NCBI GenBank assembly: GCA_026398835.1
Contig: JAPLSD010000281.1
Span: forward strand, 1-5,416
DNA length: 5,416 bases
Direction of reading: 5' to 3'
DNA from: Pseudomonas sp.
GTDB taxonomy: Bacteria > Pseudomonadota > Gammaproteobacteria > Pseudomonadales > Pseudomonadaceae
Part shown: one piece after another, positions 1-5,096 of the stretch
Layout: each line of letters starts with the position of its first letter
How positions within the stretch are numbered: position 1 is the stretch's first letter
Position numbers and translations under genes: made by a program
The notes under the pieces: model-generated
What the model was told of the DNA's origin: nothing
Database searches by the model: none
What the model saw: only the letters and a program-made list of their open reading frames with translations

Positions 1-95
1 AGACCGCCGCCAACCGCGGCTGTACCATCACCGGCCGCCATCGCGCCTTGTGCGATCAAAAGCCCAACAACCAAAGCGGGCAATGTTAAACGCAT
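1..95 (-). CDS. Small exported glycine-rich protein, likely glycine-zipper family (5' end only)
   Basis: Thirty-one codons of a minus-strand gene that runs off the left edge. The ATG at 95-93 follows a Shine-Dalgarno GAGG in the context TTGAGGATTACATC. The protein begins with a typical Sec signal peptide: Met-Arg, a hydrophobic core (residues 3-15, LTLPALVVGLLIA) and an A-M-A cleavage site, predicting cleavage between Ala20 and Ala21. The visible mature part (AGDGTAAVGGG) is Gly/Ala-rich, like the start of Pseudomonas glycine-zipper envelope proteins. That family call is an inference from composition and resemblance; the zipper repeats themselves lie outside the window. The gene sits downstream of ETF-QO on the same strand but is cut off from it by a strong terminator, so it should have its own promoter in the roughly 190-base gap. 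Its function is not established here. Confidence 0.75.
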   Translation of the reverse strand, partial: MRLTLPALVVGLLIAQGAMAAGDGTAAVGGG

Positions 96-193
96 GATGT
101 AATCCTCAAAAATGCTGGATATCGGGAGGGTAACGTTTTTGAATGAAAGCACCTCCAGACTCGGGACCTGCTAACCCCTGCTGGCTGTAAAGG

Positions 194-220
194 TTGGACA
201 TCCGTTTAGGGAAGAGTTTC
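194..220 (-). promoter_or_regulatory. Possible AlgU/sigma-E-like promoter of the exported glycine-rich protein
   Basis: On the minus strand GAAACTC (220-214) is followed after 15 bases by TCCAA (198-194). This resembles the extracytoplasmic-stress sigma consensus GGAACTT-N15/16-TCTGA, with the AAC core and the TC of the -10 kept but several other positions missed. Transcription would start near 187 and give a leader of about 90 bases. Envelope-stress control would suit an exported glycine-rich protein, but the match is partial and no sigma-70 promoter was clearly better. Apart from this candidate, nothing else stands out between 96 and 286. Confidence 0.25.
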
Positions 221-286
221 ATACAGGATCGAGAGAAGACTGGATTTAACTCCCGCCGTGTTTCCCGGAGCTTAGTGAGCACCCAT

Positions 287-311
287 AAAAAAGCCCCCCA
301 TCAGGGAGGCT
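287..311 (-). terminator. Rho-independent terminator of the ETF-QO gene
   Basis: Read on the minus strand, GCCTCCC (310-304), loop TGAT and GGGGGGC (299-293) form a 7-bp stem with one T-G wobble, flanked by one further A-T pair (311/292). A run of six T (292-287) follows at once. It begins 20 bases past the ETF-QO stop codon and separates that gene from the glycine-rich protein gene. Confidence 0.9.
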
Positions 312-330
312 CAATATCGGACTACCCGAC

Positions 331-1995
331 TTACATATTTGGGTAGGTCGGACCGCCAGCGCCCTCCGGCGCAACCCAGGTGATGTTCTGCGCAGGGTCC
401 TTGATGTCACAGGTCTTGCAGTGCACGCAGTTCTGGGCGTTGATCTGGAAGCGCTTCTCGCCGTCTTCCTTGGTGATCACTTCATACACGCCGGCTGGGC
501 AGTAACGCTGAGCGGGCTCATCGTACAGCGGCAGGTTTTTGCTGATCGGGATGCTCGTGTCGGCCAGCTTCAGGTGGCACGGCTGCTCTTCTTCATGGTT
601 GGTACCAGAGATGAACACCGAGCTGAGTTTGTCGAAACTGATTTTGCCGTCAGGTTTCGGGTAGTCGATCTTCTTGCAATCGGCCGCAAGCTTGAGGCAC
701 GCGTAATCCGGCTTGGTGTCGTGCAGGGTGAACGGCAGTTTGCCGCCGAAGATGTTTTGATCGACCCAGTTGAAACCGCCGCCAACGATAGCGCCGAACT
801 TGTGGATCGCCGGGCCGAAGTTACGGCTGGCAAACAGCTCTTCGTAGAGCCAGCTGGCTTTGAACGACTCAACATAAGTGTTCAGTTCATCGCCGCCTTC
901 AGAACCTGCAAACAGCGCGTCTGCCACAGAATCGGCAGCGAGCATGCCGGACTTCATCGCGGTGTGGCTGCCTTTGATCTTGGCGAAGTTCAGCGTGCCG
1001 AGGTCGCAACCGATCAGCGCGCCGCCCTTGAAGACCATTTTCGGCAGCGAGTTCAGGCCACCTTTACAGATGGCGCGAGCACCGTAGCTGATGCGCTTGC
1101 CGCCTTCCAGGTACTGCTTGAGCACTGGGTGATGCTTGAGGCGCTGGAACTCGTCGAACGGCGACAGGTAAGTGTTGCTGTAGGACAGGTCGACGATCAA
1201 ACCGACAACCACCTGGTTGTTTTCCAGGTGATAGAGGAAAGAACCACCGGTGTTCTCGGTGCCCATGATGTCCAGCGGCCAGCCAGCGGTGTGGACCACC
1301 AGCCCTGGCTGATGCTTGGCCGGGTCGATTTCCCAGATTTCTTTCAGGCCGATGCCGTAGTGCTGAGCATCGGCTTCAGTGTCGAGGTTGAAGCGCTTGA
1401 TCAGTTGCTTACCGATATGGCCACGGCAACCTTCGGCGAACAGTGTGTATTTGCCACGCAGCTCCATGCCAGGGGTGTACAGGCCTTCTTTCGGTTGGCC
1501 TTCGCGGTCGACACCCAGATCACCAGTGATGATCCCGCGGACTACGCCGTTCTCGTCGAACAGCGCCTCTTGAGCAGCGAAGCCCGGGTAGATTTCCACG
1601 CCCAGGTTCTCGGCCTGCTGGGCCAGCCAGCGGCACAGGTTGCCCAGGGAGATAATGTAGTTGCCTTCGTTGTGCATGGTCTTGGGCACAAAGAGGTCAG
1701 GAATCTTCTGCGCGCTGTCGGCGTTCTTGAGGACGAAAATGTCGTCACGGGTGACCGGAGTATTCAGCGGAGCGCCGAGTTCCTTCCAGTCCGGGAACAG
1801 TTCATTCAGGGCGCGAGGTTCGAACACGGCACCGGACAGAATGTGAGCACCAACTTCGGAGCCTTTCTCGACCACGCAGACGCTGATTTCTTTACCGGCT
1901 TCGGCGGCCTTTTGCTTCAGTCGGCAGGCGGCAGACAGGCCAGCGGGGCCGGCACCGACGATGACCACGTCGAATTCCATGTATTCGCGTTCCAC
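331..1995 (-). CDS. Electron transfer flavoprotein-ubiquinone oxidoreductase (ETF-QO)
   Basis: A membrane-associated iron-sulfur flavoprotein that oxidises reduced ETF and passes electrons to ubiquinone, linking acyl-CoA and amino-acid/choline-type dehydrogenases to the respiratory chain. It has 554 residues, the normal bacterial length. The N-terminal FAD-binding GxGxxG is GAGPAG at 14-19. Family blocks follow: HILSGAVFEPRALNELFPDW (51-70), FAEGCRGHIGKQL (186-198), YGIGLKEIWEI (213-223, the region near the quinone and FAD in known structures) and GCDLGTLNFAKIKGSHTAMK (329-348). The C-terminal [4Fe-4S] ligands are Cys499, Cys523, Cys526 and Cys529 (CVHCKTCDIKDP), with spacing like the mammalian enzyme. 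The GTG start at 1995 is preferred because AGGAG (2007-2003) lies 7 bases upstream of it. The ATG at 1980 (residue 6, MEFD) has no good Shine-Dalgarno. The gene is transcribed away from etfBA. No key residue is missing. Confidence 0.97.
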   Translation of the reverse strand: MEREYMEFDVVIVGAGPAGLSAACRLKQKAAEAGKEISVCVVEKGSEVGAHILSGAVFEPRALNELFPDWKELGAPLNTPVTRDDIFVLKNADSAQKIPDLFVPKTMHNEGNYIISLGNLCRWLAQQAENLGVEIYPGFAAQEALFDENGVVRGIITGDLGVDREGQPKEGLYTPGMELRGKYTLFAEGCRGHIGKQLIKRFNLDTEADAQHYGIGLKEIWEIDPAKHQPGLVVHTAGWPLDIMGTENTGGSFLYHLENNQVVVGLIVDLSYSNTYLSPFDEFQRLKHHPVLKQYLEGGKRISYGARAICKGGLNSLPKMVFKGGALIGCDLGTLNFAKIKGSHTAMKSGMLAADSVADALFAGSEGGDELNTYVESFKASWLYEELFASRNFGPAIHKFGAIVGGGFNWVDQNIFGGKLPFTLHDTKPDYACLKLAADCKKIDYPKPDGKISFDKLSSVFISGTNHEEEQPCHLKLADTSIPISKNLPLYDEPAQRYCPAGVYEVITKEDGEKRFQINAQNCVHCKTCDIKDPAQNITWVAPEGAGGPTYPNM

Positions 1996-2009
1996 AGGCT
2001 ATCTCCTAC

Positions 2010-2057
2010 TCAAGGCTCAACAGTTTTTTCTAATTGGAGGTTTGATGTCGCATCCAT
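2010..2057 (-). other. Possible 15-codon upstream ORF in the ETF-QO leader
   Basis: An ATG at 2057-2055 opens a short frame (MDATSNLQLEKTVEP, stop TGA 2012-2010) ending 14 bases before the ETF-QO GTG. AGGA (2065-2062) lies 4 bases upstream of the ATG, a short but usable spacing. The ATG also lies inside a 7-bp inverted repeat (2052-2058 with 2087-2093). It could be a leader peptide or chance. Nothing but position and ribosome site supports it. Confidence 0.2.
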
Positions 2058-2119
2058 TATTTCCTGCGCACATGCGAGGAGGAGACAATGGATGATCCAC
2101 CTTTCTCTCTAAGCGGCGC

Positions 2120-2148
2120 ATTATATCTACACCACTCTCAGCGTCCAA
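2120..2148 (-). promoter_or_regulatory. Sigma-70 promoter of the ETF-QO gene
   Basis: On the minus strand TTGGAC (2148-2143) is followed after exactly 17 bases by a perfect TATAAT (2125-2120). Transcription should start near 2113, giving a leader of about 117 bases. It is the best promoter in the window by match and spacing, and it points at ETF-QO. A PsrA-like operator ends two bases upstream of the -35 box. Confidence 0.8.
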
Positions 2149-2150
2149 TA

Positions 2151-2164
2151 CAAACGTTTGTTTG
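2151..2164. promoter_or_regulatory. PsrA-like operator between the divergent etf transcripts
   Basis: CAAAC-GTTT-GTTTG matches the PsrA operator consensus (G/C)AAAC-N2-4-GTTT(G/C) as I recall it. It contains a perfect 10-bp palindrome, CAAACGTTTG. PsrA is the TetR-family fatty-acid-responsive regulator of Pseudomonas and acts on rpoS and beta-oxidation genes. I recall etf genes being reported among its targets, but cannot verify that here. The site lies immediately upstream of the ETF-QO -35 and overlaps a weak plus-strand promoter candidate, so one bound protein could affect both directions. Binding is inferred from sequence only. Confidence 0.6.
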
Positions 2165-2186
2165 AATTTGCTGGAAGCCAGATAAA
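2158..2186 (+). promoter_or_regulatory. Weak candidate promoter for etfBA overlapping the PsrA-like box
   Basis: TTGTTT (2158-2163), 17 bases, then GATAAA (2181-2186, 4 of 6 matches to TATAAT). Its -35 overlaps the PsrA-like operator. If used, the etfB leader would be about 345 bases and include all the structure at 2294-2505. A second weak candidate is TTGACC (2225-2230)-N17-CAAGAT (2248-2253). Neither is strong, so the real etfBA start is undecided. Confidence 0.25.
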
Positions 2187-2293
2187 TCAATGAAGCGCGG
2201 CTTAAAACTGACCATTTTGCCGTATTGACCCGAATAGGCGTTCCGGTCAAGATACGGGCGGTTTTGCGCTCGCCGTAGGCTGACTGTTGGTTT

Positions 2294-2469
2294 CAAGAGC
2301 ACCTCTAAAAACAGGGCGAAGGCAGTACAAGGTGACGCGTTGCGCCAGGTTGGCGCGAAGTTTACACGCCGCGACAAAGAATGACTCGCCAGTCACCACT
2401 GACGAGCGGTCATTACTCTCGCAAGCATGGTCATCTGTTCAAATGTCGGCGTTTTTAGAGGTGCCCTTG
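2294..2469 (+). repeat. Long inverted repeat enclosing two stem-loops in the etfB leader
   Basis: CAAGAGCACCTCTAAAAAC (2294-2312) is the reverse complement of GTTTTTAGAGGTGCCCTTG (2451-2469) except for one mismatch; the inner 14 bp are perfect. Between the arms are GCGCCA-ggt-TGGCGC (2342-2356) and a longer stem-loop, AATGAC (2380-2385) with GTCATT (2409-2414). That stem continues inward as TCG/CGA and CAGT/ACTG around the loop CACC (2394-2397), with a 3-base bulge and one mismatch. As RNA this would be a closed multi-branch leader; as DNA it could be a MITE-like element with terminal inverted repeats. No target-site duplication is visible. Under random base composition a 14-bp perfect inverted repeat in a region this size is unlikely. 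Confidence 0.6.
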
Positions 2470-2474
2470 CGCCC

Positions 2475-2528
2475 ATGAGCATCAATCGCCAGGTTCGCCT
2501 GGGCGACTTTCTTTTCACCGGAGAGTAA
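2475..2528 (+). other. Possible 17-codon leader ORF just before etfB
   Basis: ATG at 2475 opens a frame of 17 codons ([17 protein letters not shown]) with TAA at 2526-2528, ten bases before the etfB ATG. A Shine-Dalgarno-like AGAGGTG (2457-2463) stands 11 bases upstream, rather far, and lies inside the right arm of the long inverted repeat. The frame runs through the UUCG hairpin at 2487-2505. It could be a leader peptide coupled to etfB or a chance frame; it has no similarity I recognise. Confidence 0.22.
2487..2516 (+). promoter_or_regulatory. UUCG hairpin with T-rich tail ahead of etfB (possible attenuator)
   Basis: CGCCAGG (2487-2493), loop TTCG (2494-2497) and CCTGGGCG (2498-2505) form a 7-bp GC-rich stem with one bulged G. 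The T-rich stretch ACTTTCTTTTC follows. The form resembles an intrinsic terminator, but the T tract is broken by C, so termination would be partial at best. It ends shortly before the etfB Shine-Dalgarno (GAGG, 2530-2533) and may instead act as a stability or attenuation element. Confidence 0.35.
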
Positions 2529-2538
2529 CGAGGAATCC

Positions 2539-3288
2539 ATGAAGGTTCTTGTAGCTGTCAAACGAGTGGTCGACTATAACGTCAAGGTTCGCGTCAAAGC
2601 GGACAACTCCGGCGTCGACCTCGCTAACGTCAAGATGTCGATGAACCCTTTCTGCGAAATCGCAGTGGAAGAAGCCGTACGCCTGAAAGAGAAAGGTGTT
2701 GCGACTGAAATCGTCGTCGTCTCCATCGGTCCGACCACTGCTCAAGAGCAGCTGCGTACCGCCCTGGCGCTGGGTGCCGATCGGGCCATCCTCGTCGAAT
2801 CTGCTGATGAATTGAACTCCCTGGCCGTGGCCAAGTTGCTCAAGGCTGTGGTCGACAAGGAACAGCCGCAGCTGGTGATCCTTGGCAAACAAGCCATCGA
2901 CAGTGATAACAACCAGACTGGCCAGATGCTGGCTGCACTGACTGGCTACGGTCAGGGCACCTTCGCTTCGAAAGTCGAAGTCAGCGGCGACAAGGTTGCC
3001 GTGACTCGCGAAGTCGACGGCGGCGCGCAGACGGTTTCCCTGAAACTGCCGGCCATCGTCACCACCGACCTGCGTTTGAACGAGCCGCGCTACGCGTCCC
3101 TGCCAAACATCATGAAAGCCAAGAAGAAGCCTCTCGAAGTGCTGACTCCGGACGCTTTGGGCGTTTCCACCGCCTCCACCACCAAGACCCTGAAAGTCGA
3201 AGCGCCGGCTGCACGCAGCGCGGGTATCAAGGTCAAGTCGGTGGCTGAACTGGTCGAGAAACTGAAAAACGAAGCGAAGGTAATCTAA
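2539..3288 (+). CDS. etfB: Electron transfer flavoprotein beta subunit
   Basis: The small subunit of the soluble ETF heterodimer, which carries electrons from acyl-CoA and related flavin dehydrogenases to ETF-QO. It has 249 residues, the normal family length. The N-terminal strand [14 protein letters not shown] and [20 protein letters not shown] (31-50) are typical. [11 protein letters not shown] (120-130) corresponds to the AMP-binding segment. The family signature is [20 protein letters not shown] (168-187) continuing into [11 protein letters not shown] (188-198). This includes the dehydrogenase recognition loop, with Leu188 matching the anchor leucine (Leu195 in human ETF-beta) and the conserved KAKKK lysines. 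The C-terminal arm ([17 protein letters not shown], 227-243) wraps the alpha subunit in known structures. ATG is preceded by GAGG at 5 bases. It lies 2 bases from etfA, so they form one operon. Confidence 0.97.
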   Translation: MKVLVAVKRVVDYNVKVRVKADNSGVDLANVKMSMNPFCEIAVEEAVRLKEKGVATEIVVVSIGPTTAQEQLRTALALGADRAILVESADELNSLAVAKLLKAVVDKEQPQLVILGKQAIDSDNNQTGQMLAALTGYGQGTFASKVEVSGDKVAVTREVDGGAQTVSLKLPAIVTTDLRLNEPRYASLPNIMKAKKKPLEVLTPDALGVSTASTTKTLKVEAPAARSAGIKVKSVAELVEKLKNEAKVI

Positions 3289-3290
3289 TC

Positions 3291-4235
3291 ATGACTATCT
3301 TGGTAATCGCTGAACACGACAACAAAGTAGTGGCCCCGGCCACACTGAACACCGTGGCTGCTGCCGCAAAAATCGGTGGCGACATCCACGTACTGGTGGC
3401 TGGCCAAAACATTGGCGCTGTCGCTGAAGCTGCGGCGAAAATCGCTGGTGTGACCAAAGTACTGGTGGCCGACAACGCTGCCTACGCGCACCAACTGCCA
3501 GAAAACGTTGCGCCTCTGGTCGCTGCTCTTGGTCAAGAAGCAGGGGGCAAGGGCTACAGCCACATTCTGGCTGCCGCGACTTCCAACGGCAAAAACATCC
3601 TGCCGCGCGTTGCCGCACAGCTGGACGTTGACCAGATCTCCGAGATCATCTCGGTCGAAAGCGCTGACACCTTCAAGCGTCCGATTTATGCCGGTAACGC
3701 CATCGCTACCGTGCAATCGTCGGCTGCCGTAAAAGTGATCACCGTGCGGGCTACTGGTTTCGACCCGGTGGCCGCTGTTGGCGGTTCTGCCGCTGTTGAA
3801 GCGATCGCTGCTGCTCACGACGCGGGCACCTCCAGCTTCGTCGGTGAAGAACTGGCCAAGTCCGATCGTCCGGAACTGACCGCTGCCAAGATCGTCGTTT
3901 CCGGCGGTCGCGGCATGCAGAACGGTGACAACTTCAAACACCTGTACGCCCTGGCTGACAAGCTGGGCGCTGCTGTCGGCGCTTCCCGCGCTGCGGTCGA
4001 CGCAGGTTTCGTACCGAACGATATGCAGGTCGGTCAGACTGGCAAGATCGTCGCGCCTCAGCTGTATATTGCCGTCGGTATCTCCGGCGCGATCCAGCAT
4101 CTGGCCGGTATGAAAGACTCCAAAGTGATCGTGGCGATCAACAAGGACGAAGAAGCACCGATCTTCCAGGTCGCTGATTACGGCCTGGTGGCGGACTTGT
4201 TTGAAGCCATACCTGAGTTTGAAAAGCTGGTCTGA
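3291..4235 (+). CDS. etfA: Electron transfer flavoprotein alpha subunit
   Basis: The large ETF subunit, which holds most of the FAD site. It has 314 residues, close to the usual 305-320. Domain I (about 1-185) starts [12 protein letters not shown]. The FAD domain (about 195-314) opens with IVVSGGRGM (201-209), then [20 protein letters not shown] (230-249) and TGK (250-252), which bear the flavin-contacting Arg233 and the Gln/Thr of GQTGK. The ETF-alpha signature runs from [16 protein letters not shown] (258-273) to VIVAIN (279-284), with the SGxIQH histidine at 270. The ending [19 protein letters not shown] (287-305) is also conserved. The ATG follows the etfB stop by 2 bases, with AAGG about 10 bases upstream, so translation is probably coupled and gives equal subunits. 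No oddity was seen. Confidence 0.97.
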   Translation: MTILVIAEHDNKVVAPATLNTVAAAAKIGGDIHVLVAGQNIGAVAEAAAKIAGVTKVLVADNAAYAHQLPENVAPLVAALGQEAGGKGYSHILAAATSNGKNILPRVAAQLDVDQISEIISVESADTFKRPIYAGNAIATVQSSAAVKVITVRATGFDPVAAVGGSAAVEAIAAAHDAGTSSFVGEELAKSDRPELTAAKIVVSGGRGMQNGDNFKHLYALADKLGAAVGASRAAVDAGFVPNDMQVGQTGKIVAPQLYIAVGISGAIQHLAGMKDSKVIVAINKDEEAPIFQVADYGLVADLFEAIPEFEKLV

Positions 4236-4256
4236 TTCAGCTGTTCGACGTGTAAA

Positions 4257-4302
4257 GGGGCCAGTCTCCTGGCCTCAATGCTGCTCCCTTCCTTGTGCAG
4301 CA
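4257..4302 (+). promoter_or_regulatory. Two tandem stem-loops in the etfA 3' UTR
   Basis: GGGGCCAG (4257-4264), loop TCTC and CTGGCCTC (4269-4276) form an 8-bp stem with one wobble. TGCTGC (4279-4284) and GCAGCA (4297-4302) form a second stem around a 12-base pyrimidine-rich loop, TCCCTTCCTTGT. Neither has a T tract. The terminator hairpin follows directly. They may protect the mRNA 3' end or belong to an RNA processed from the 3' UTR. Confidence 0.45.
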
Positions 4303-4304
4303 AG

Positions 4305-4341
4305 AAAATCCGGAATCCGCTAAGGATTCCGGATTTTTTTT
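4305..4341 (+). terminator. Strong Rho-independent terminator of etfBA
   Basis: AAAATCCGGAATCC (4305-4318), loop GCTAA and GGATTCCGGATTTT (4324-4337) make a perfect 14-bp stem merging into a run of eight T (4334-4341). It lies about 70 bases past the etfA stop. On the minus strand the same stem is followed by TTTTCTT, so weak two-way function is possible. Confidence 0.95.
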
Positions 4342-4356
4342 GCCTGTCGCGCGCAT

Positions 4357-4390
4357 AAAAAAATGCCCATACCTTGCGATATGGGCATTT
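4357..4390 (-). terminator. Rho-independent terminator of efp
   Basis: On the minus strand AAATGCCCATA (4390-4380), an 8-base loop and TATGGGCATTT (4371-4361) form an 11-bp stem that runs into seven T (4363-4357). It lies 56 bases beyond the efp stop codon and faces the etfA terminator 15 bases away. The convergent transcripts are therefore each closed before they collide. Confidence 0.92.
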
Positions 4391-4446
4391 CTTGAACCGC
4401 CAGGCAGTCTGCGCTGGTCGGTTTACACACGCGATTTAAGCTTGGC

Positions 4447-5019
4447 TTAAACCTTTGCGCGGCCCTTGTAGGAGCCACCTTCACGGGTGTCGATCTCGAT
4501 CCAGTCGCCGATTTCAACGAAATCTGCAACGCTCAGCTCGGTACCGTTTTTCAGTTTGGCAGGCTTCATCACCTTGCCCGAAGTGTCGCCACGAGCAGAA
4601 CCTTCGGTGTAGTCAACCTGACGCACGATAGTGGTCGGCAGCTCAACGGAAACCAGACGCTCTTCGAAGAAGATGGCTTCGCAAACATCGGTCATGCCTT
4701 CTTCGACGAATGGCAGAACAGCTTCAATGTCTTCGGCGTTCAGCTCGTACATGGTGTAATCAGTGGTGTCCATGAACGTGTAGGTGTCGCCGCTGATGAA
4801 GGACAGAGTCGCTTCTTTGCGGTCGAGGATTACGTCGTCCAGTTTGTCATCGGCGCTGTAAACGATCTCGGTCTTGTAACCGGTCAGCAGGTTTTTCAGC
4901 TTGGTCTTCATGATTGCGCTGTTACGACCGGACTTGGTGAATTCAGCTTTCTGAACCAACCAAGGGTCGTTTTCGAGCTTGATGACAGTACCGGGTTTCA
5001 GCTCTTTACCAGTTTTCAT
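4447..5019 (-). CDS. efp: Elongation factor P, arginine-type (EarP-modified)
   Basis: A three-domain translation factor that binds ribosomes stalled on consecutive prolines and promotes peptide-bond formation. It has 190 residues (family about 185-190). The KOW-like domain I (about 1-65) carries the modification loop [10 protein letters not shown] (26-35). Its tip is Arg32, the residue EarP rhamnosylates, instead of the lysine of EpmA-type EF-P. OB domain II follows (about 66-130, with [13 protein letters not shown] at 106-118), then OB domain III. The join [16 protein letters not shown] (124-139), [20 protein letters not shown] (144-163) and [18 protein letters not shown] (164-181) fit this subgroup. 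The ATG has a weak GGA site 8 bases upstream, sited at the edge of an inverted repeat. earP lies 49 bases upstream on the same strand. Confidence 0.97.
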   Translation of the reverse strand: MKTGKELKPGTVIKLENDPWLVQKAEFTKSGRNSAIMKTKLKNLLTGYKTEIVYSADDKLDDVILDRKEATLSFISGDTYTFMDTTDYTMYELNAEDIEAVLPFVEEGMTDVCEAIFFEERLVSVELPTTIVRQVDYTEGSARGDTSGKVMKPAKLKNGTELSVADFVEIGDWIEIDTREGGSYKGRAKV

Positions 5020-5028
5020 TACGAATAT

Positions 5029-5084
5029 CCGAAATTTGGATGGGATTTACAAAAATCTAGGCCGCGTATCATATCCAATTTCGG
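5029..5084 (-). promoter_or_regulatory. Inverted repeat spanning the earP-efp junction, covering the efp Shine-Dalgarno
   Basis: On the minus strand CCGAAATTGGAT (5084-5073, in the last earP codons) pairs with ATCCAAATTTCGG (5041-5029), leaving one unpaired A: a 12-bp stem with a 31-base loop. The 3' arm ends in CGG, part of the GGA ribosome site of efp. In a transcript coming from earP the site would be partly hidden. In one starting at the internal promoter near 5061, the 5' arm would be missing and the site free. Confidence 0.45.
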
Positions 5085-5096
5085 TAAAACTGTACC
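5068..5096 (-). promoter_or_regulatory. Candidate internal promoter for efp
   Basis: On the minus strand GGTACA (5096-5091), 17 bases, then TATGAT (5073-5068, 5 of 6 matches) overlap the end of earP. The -35 is poor (3 of 6) but the -10 and spacing are good. The start would fall near 5061, with a leader of about 42 bases. A separate promoter would let the abundant EF-P be made in excess of its modifying enzyme. Confidence 0.4.

Larger units (their letters stand above)
1996..2538. other. Divergent regulatory region between ETF-QO and etfB
   Basis: A 543-base stretch with no convincing protein gene. The left part (1996-2150) holds the ETF-QO leader and its sigma-70 promoter, with a PsrA-like operator at 2151-2164. 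The middle (2165-2293) holds weak plus-strand promoter candidates and a TTGACC-N14-GGTCAA dyad (2225-2250). The right part (2294-2538) is the etfB leader, with a long inverted repeat, two internal stem-loops, a 17-codon ORF and a UUCG hairpin. The longest frames here (for example minus strand 2377-2138) have no recognisable domain and no good ribosome site, so I do not call them genes. Confidence 0.8.

Noticed and set aside
124..156. Hairpin GGAGG...CCTCC upstream of the glycine-rich protein gene
   Set aside because: Only five pairs around a loop of more than 20 bases, with no T tract; not distinguishable from chance.
1978..1980. ATG at 1980 as the ETF-QO start
   Set aside because: AGGAG lies 22 bases upstream of this ATG but 7 bases from the GTG at 1995, which is the better start.
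421..2112. Plus-strand open frame of 563 codons opposite ETF-QO
   Set aside because: It is the antisense shadow of a clearly conserved gene. The frame is open because of GC-rich codon use, its protein has no recognisable motif and no ribosome site was evident.
2351..2367. Sigma-54-like promoter TTGGCGCG-N4-TTAC upstream of etfB
   Set aside because: The -24 GG is present but the near-invariant GC at -12 reads AC, and it lies inside a region with a better structural explanation.
2138..2377. Minus-strand 79-codon frame in the divergent region
   Set aside because: It crosses the inverted repeat arm and the PsrA-like box, lacks a good Shine-Dalgarno and shows no domain; the region is better explained as regulatory DNA.
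3285..4100. Minus-strand open frame of 271 codons opposite etfA
   Set aside because: It is the antisense shadow of etfA; all family motifs are on the plus strand and the translation resembles no known family.
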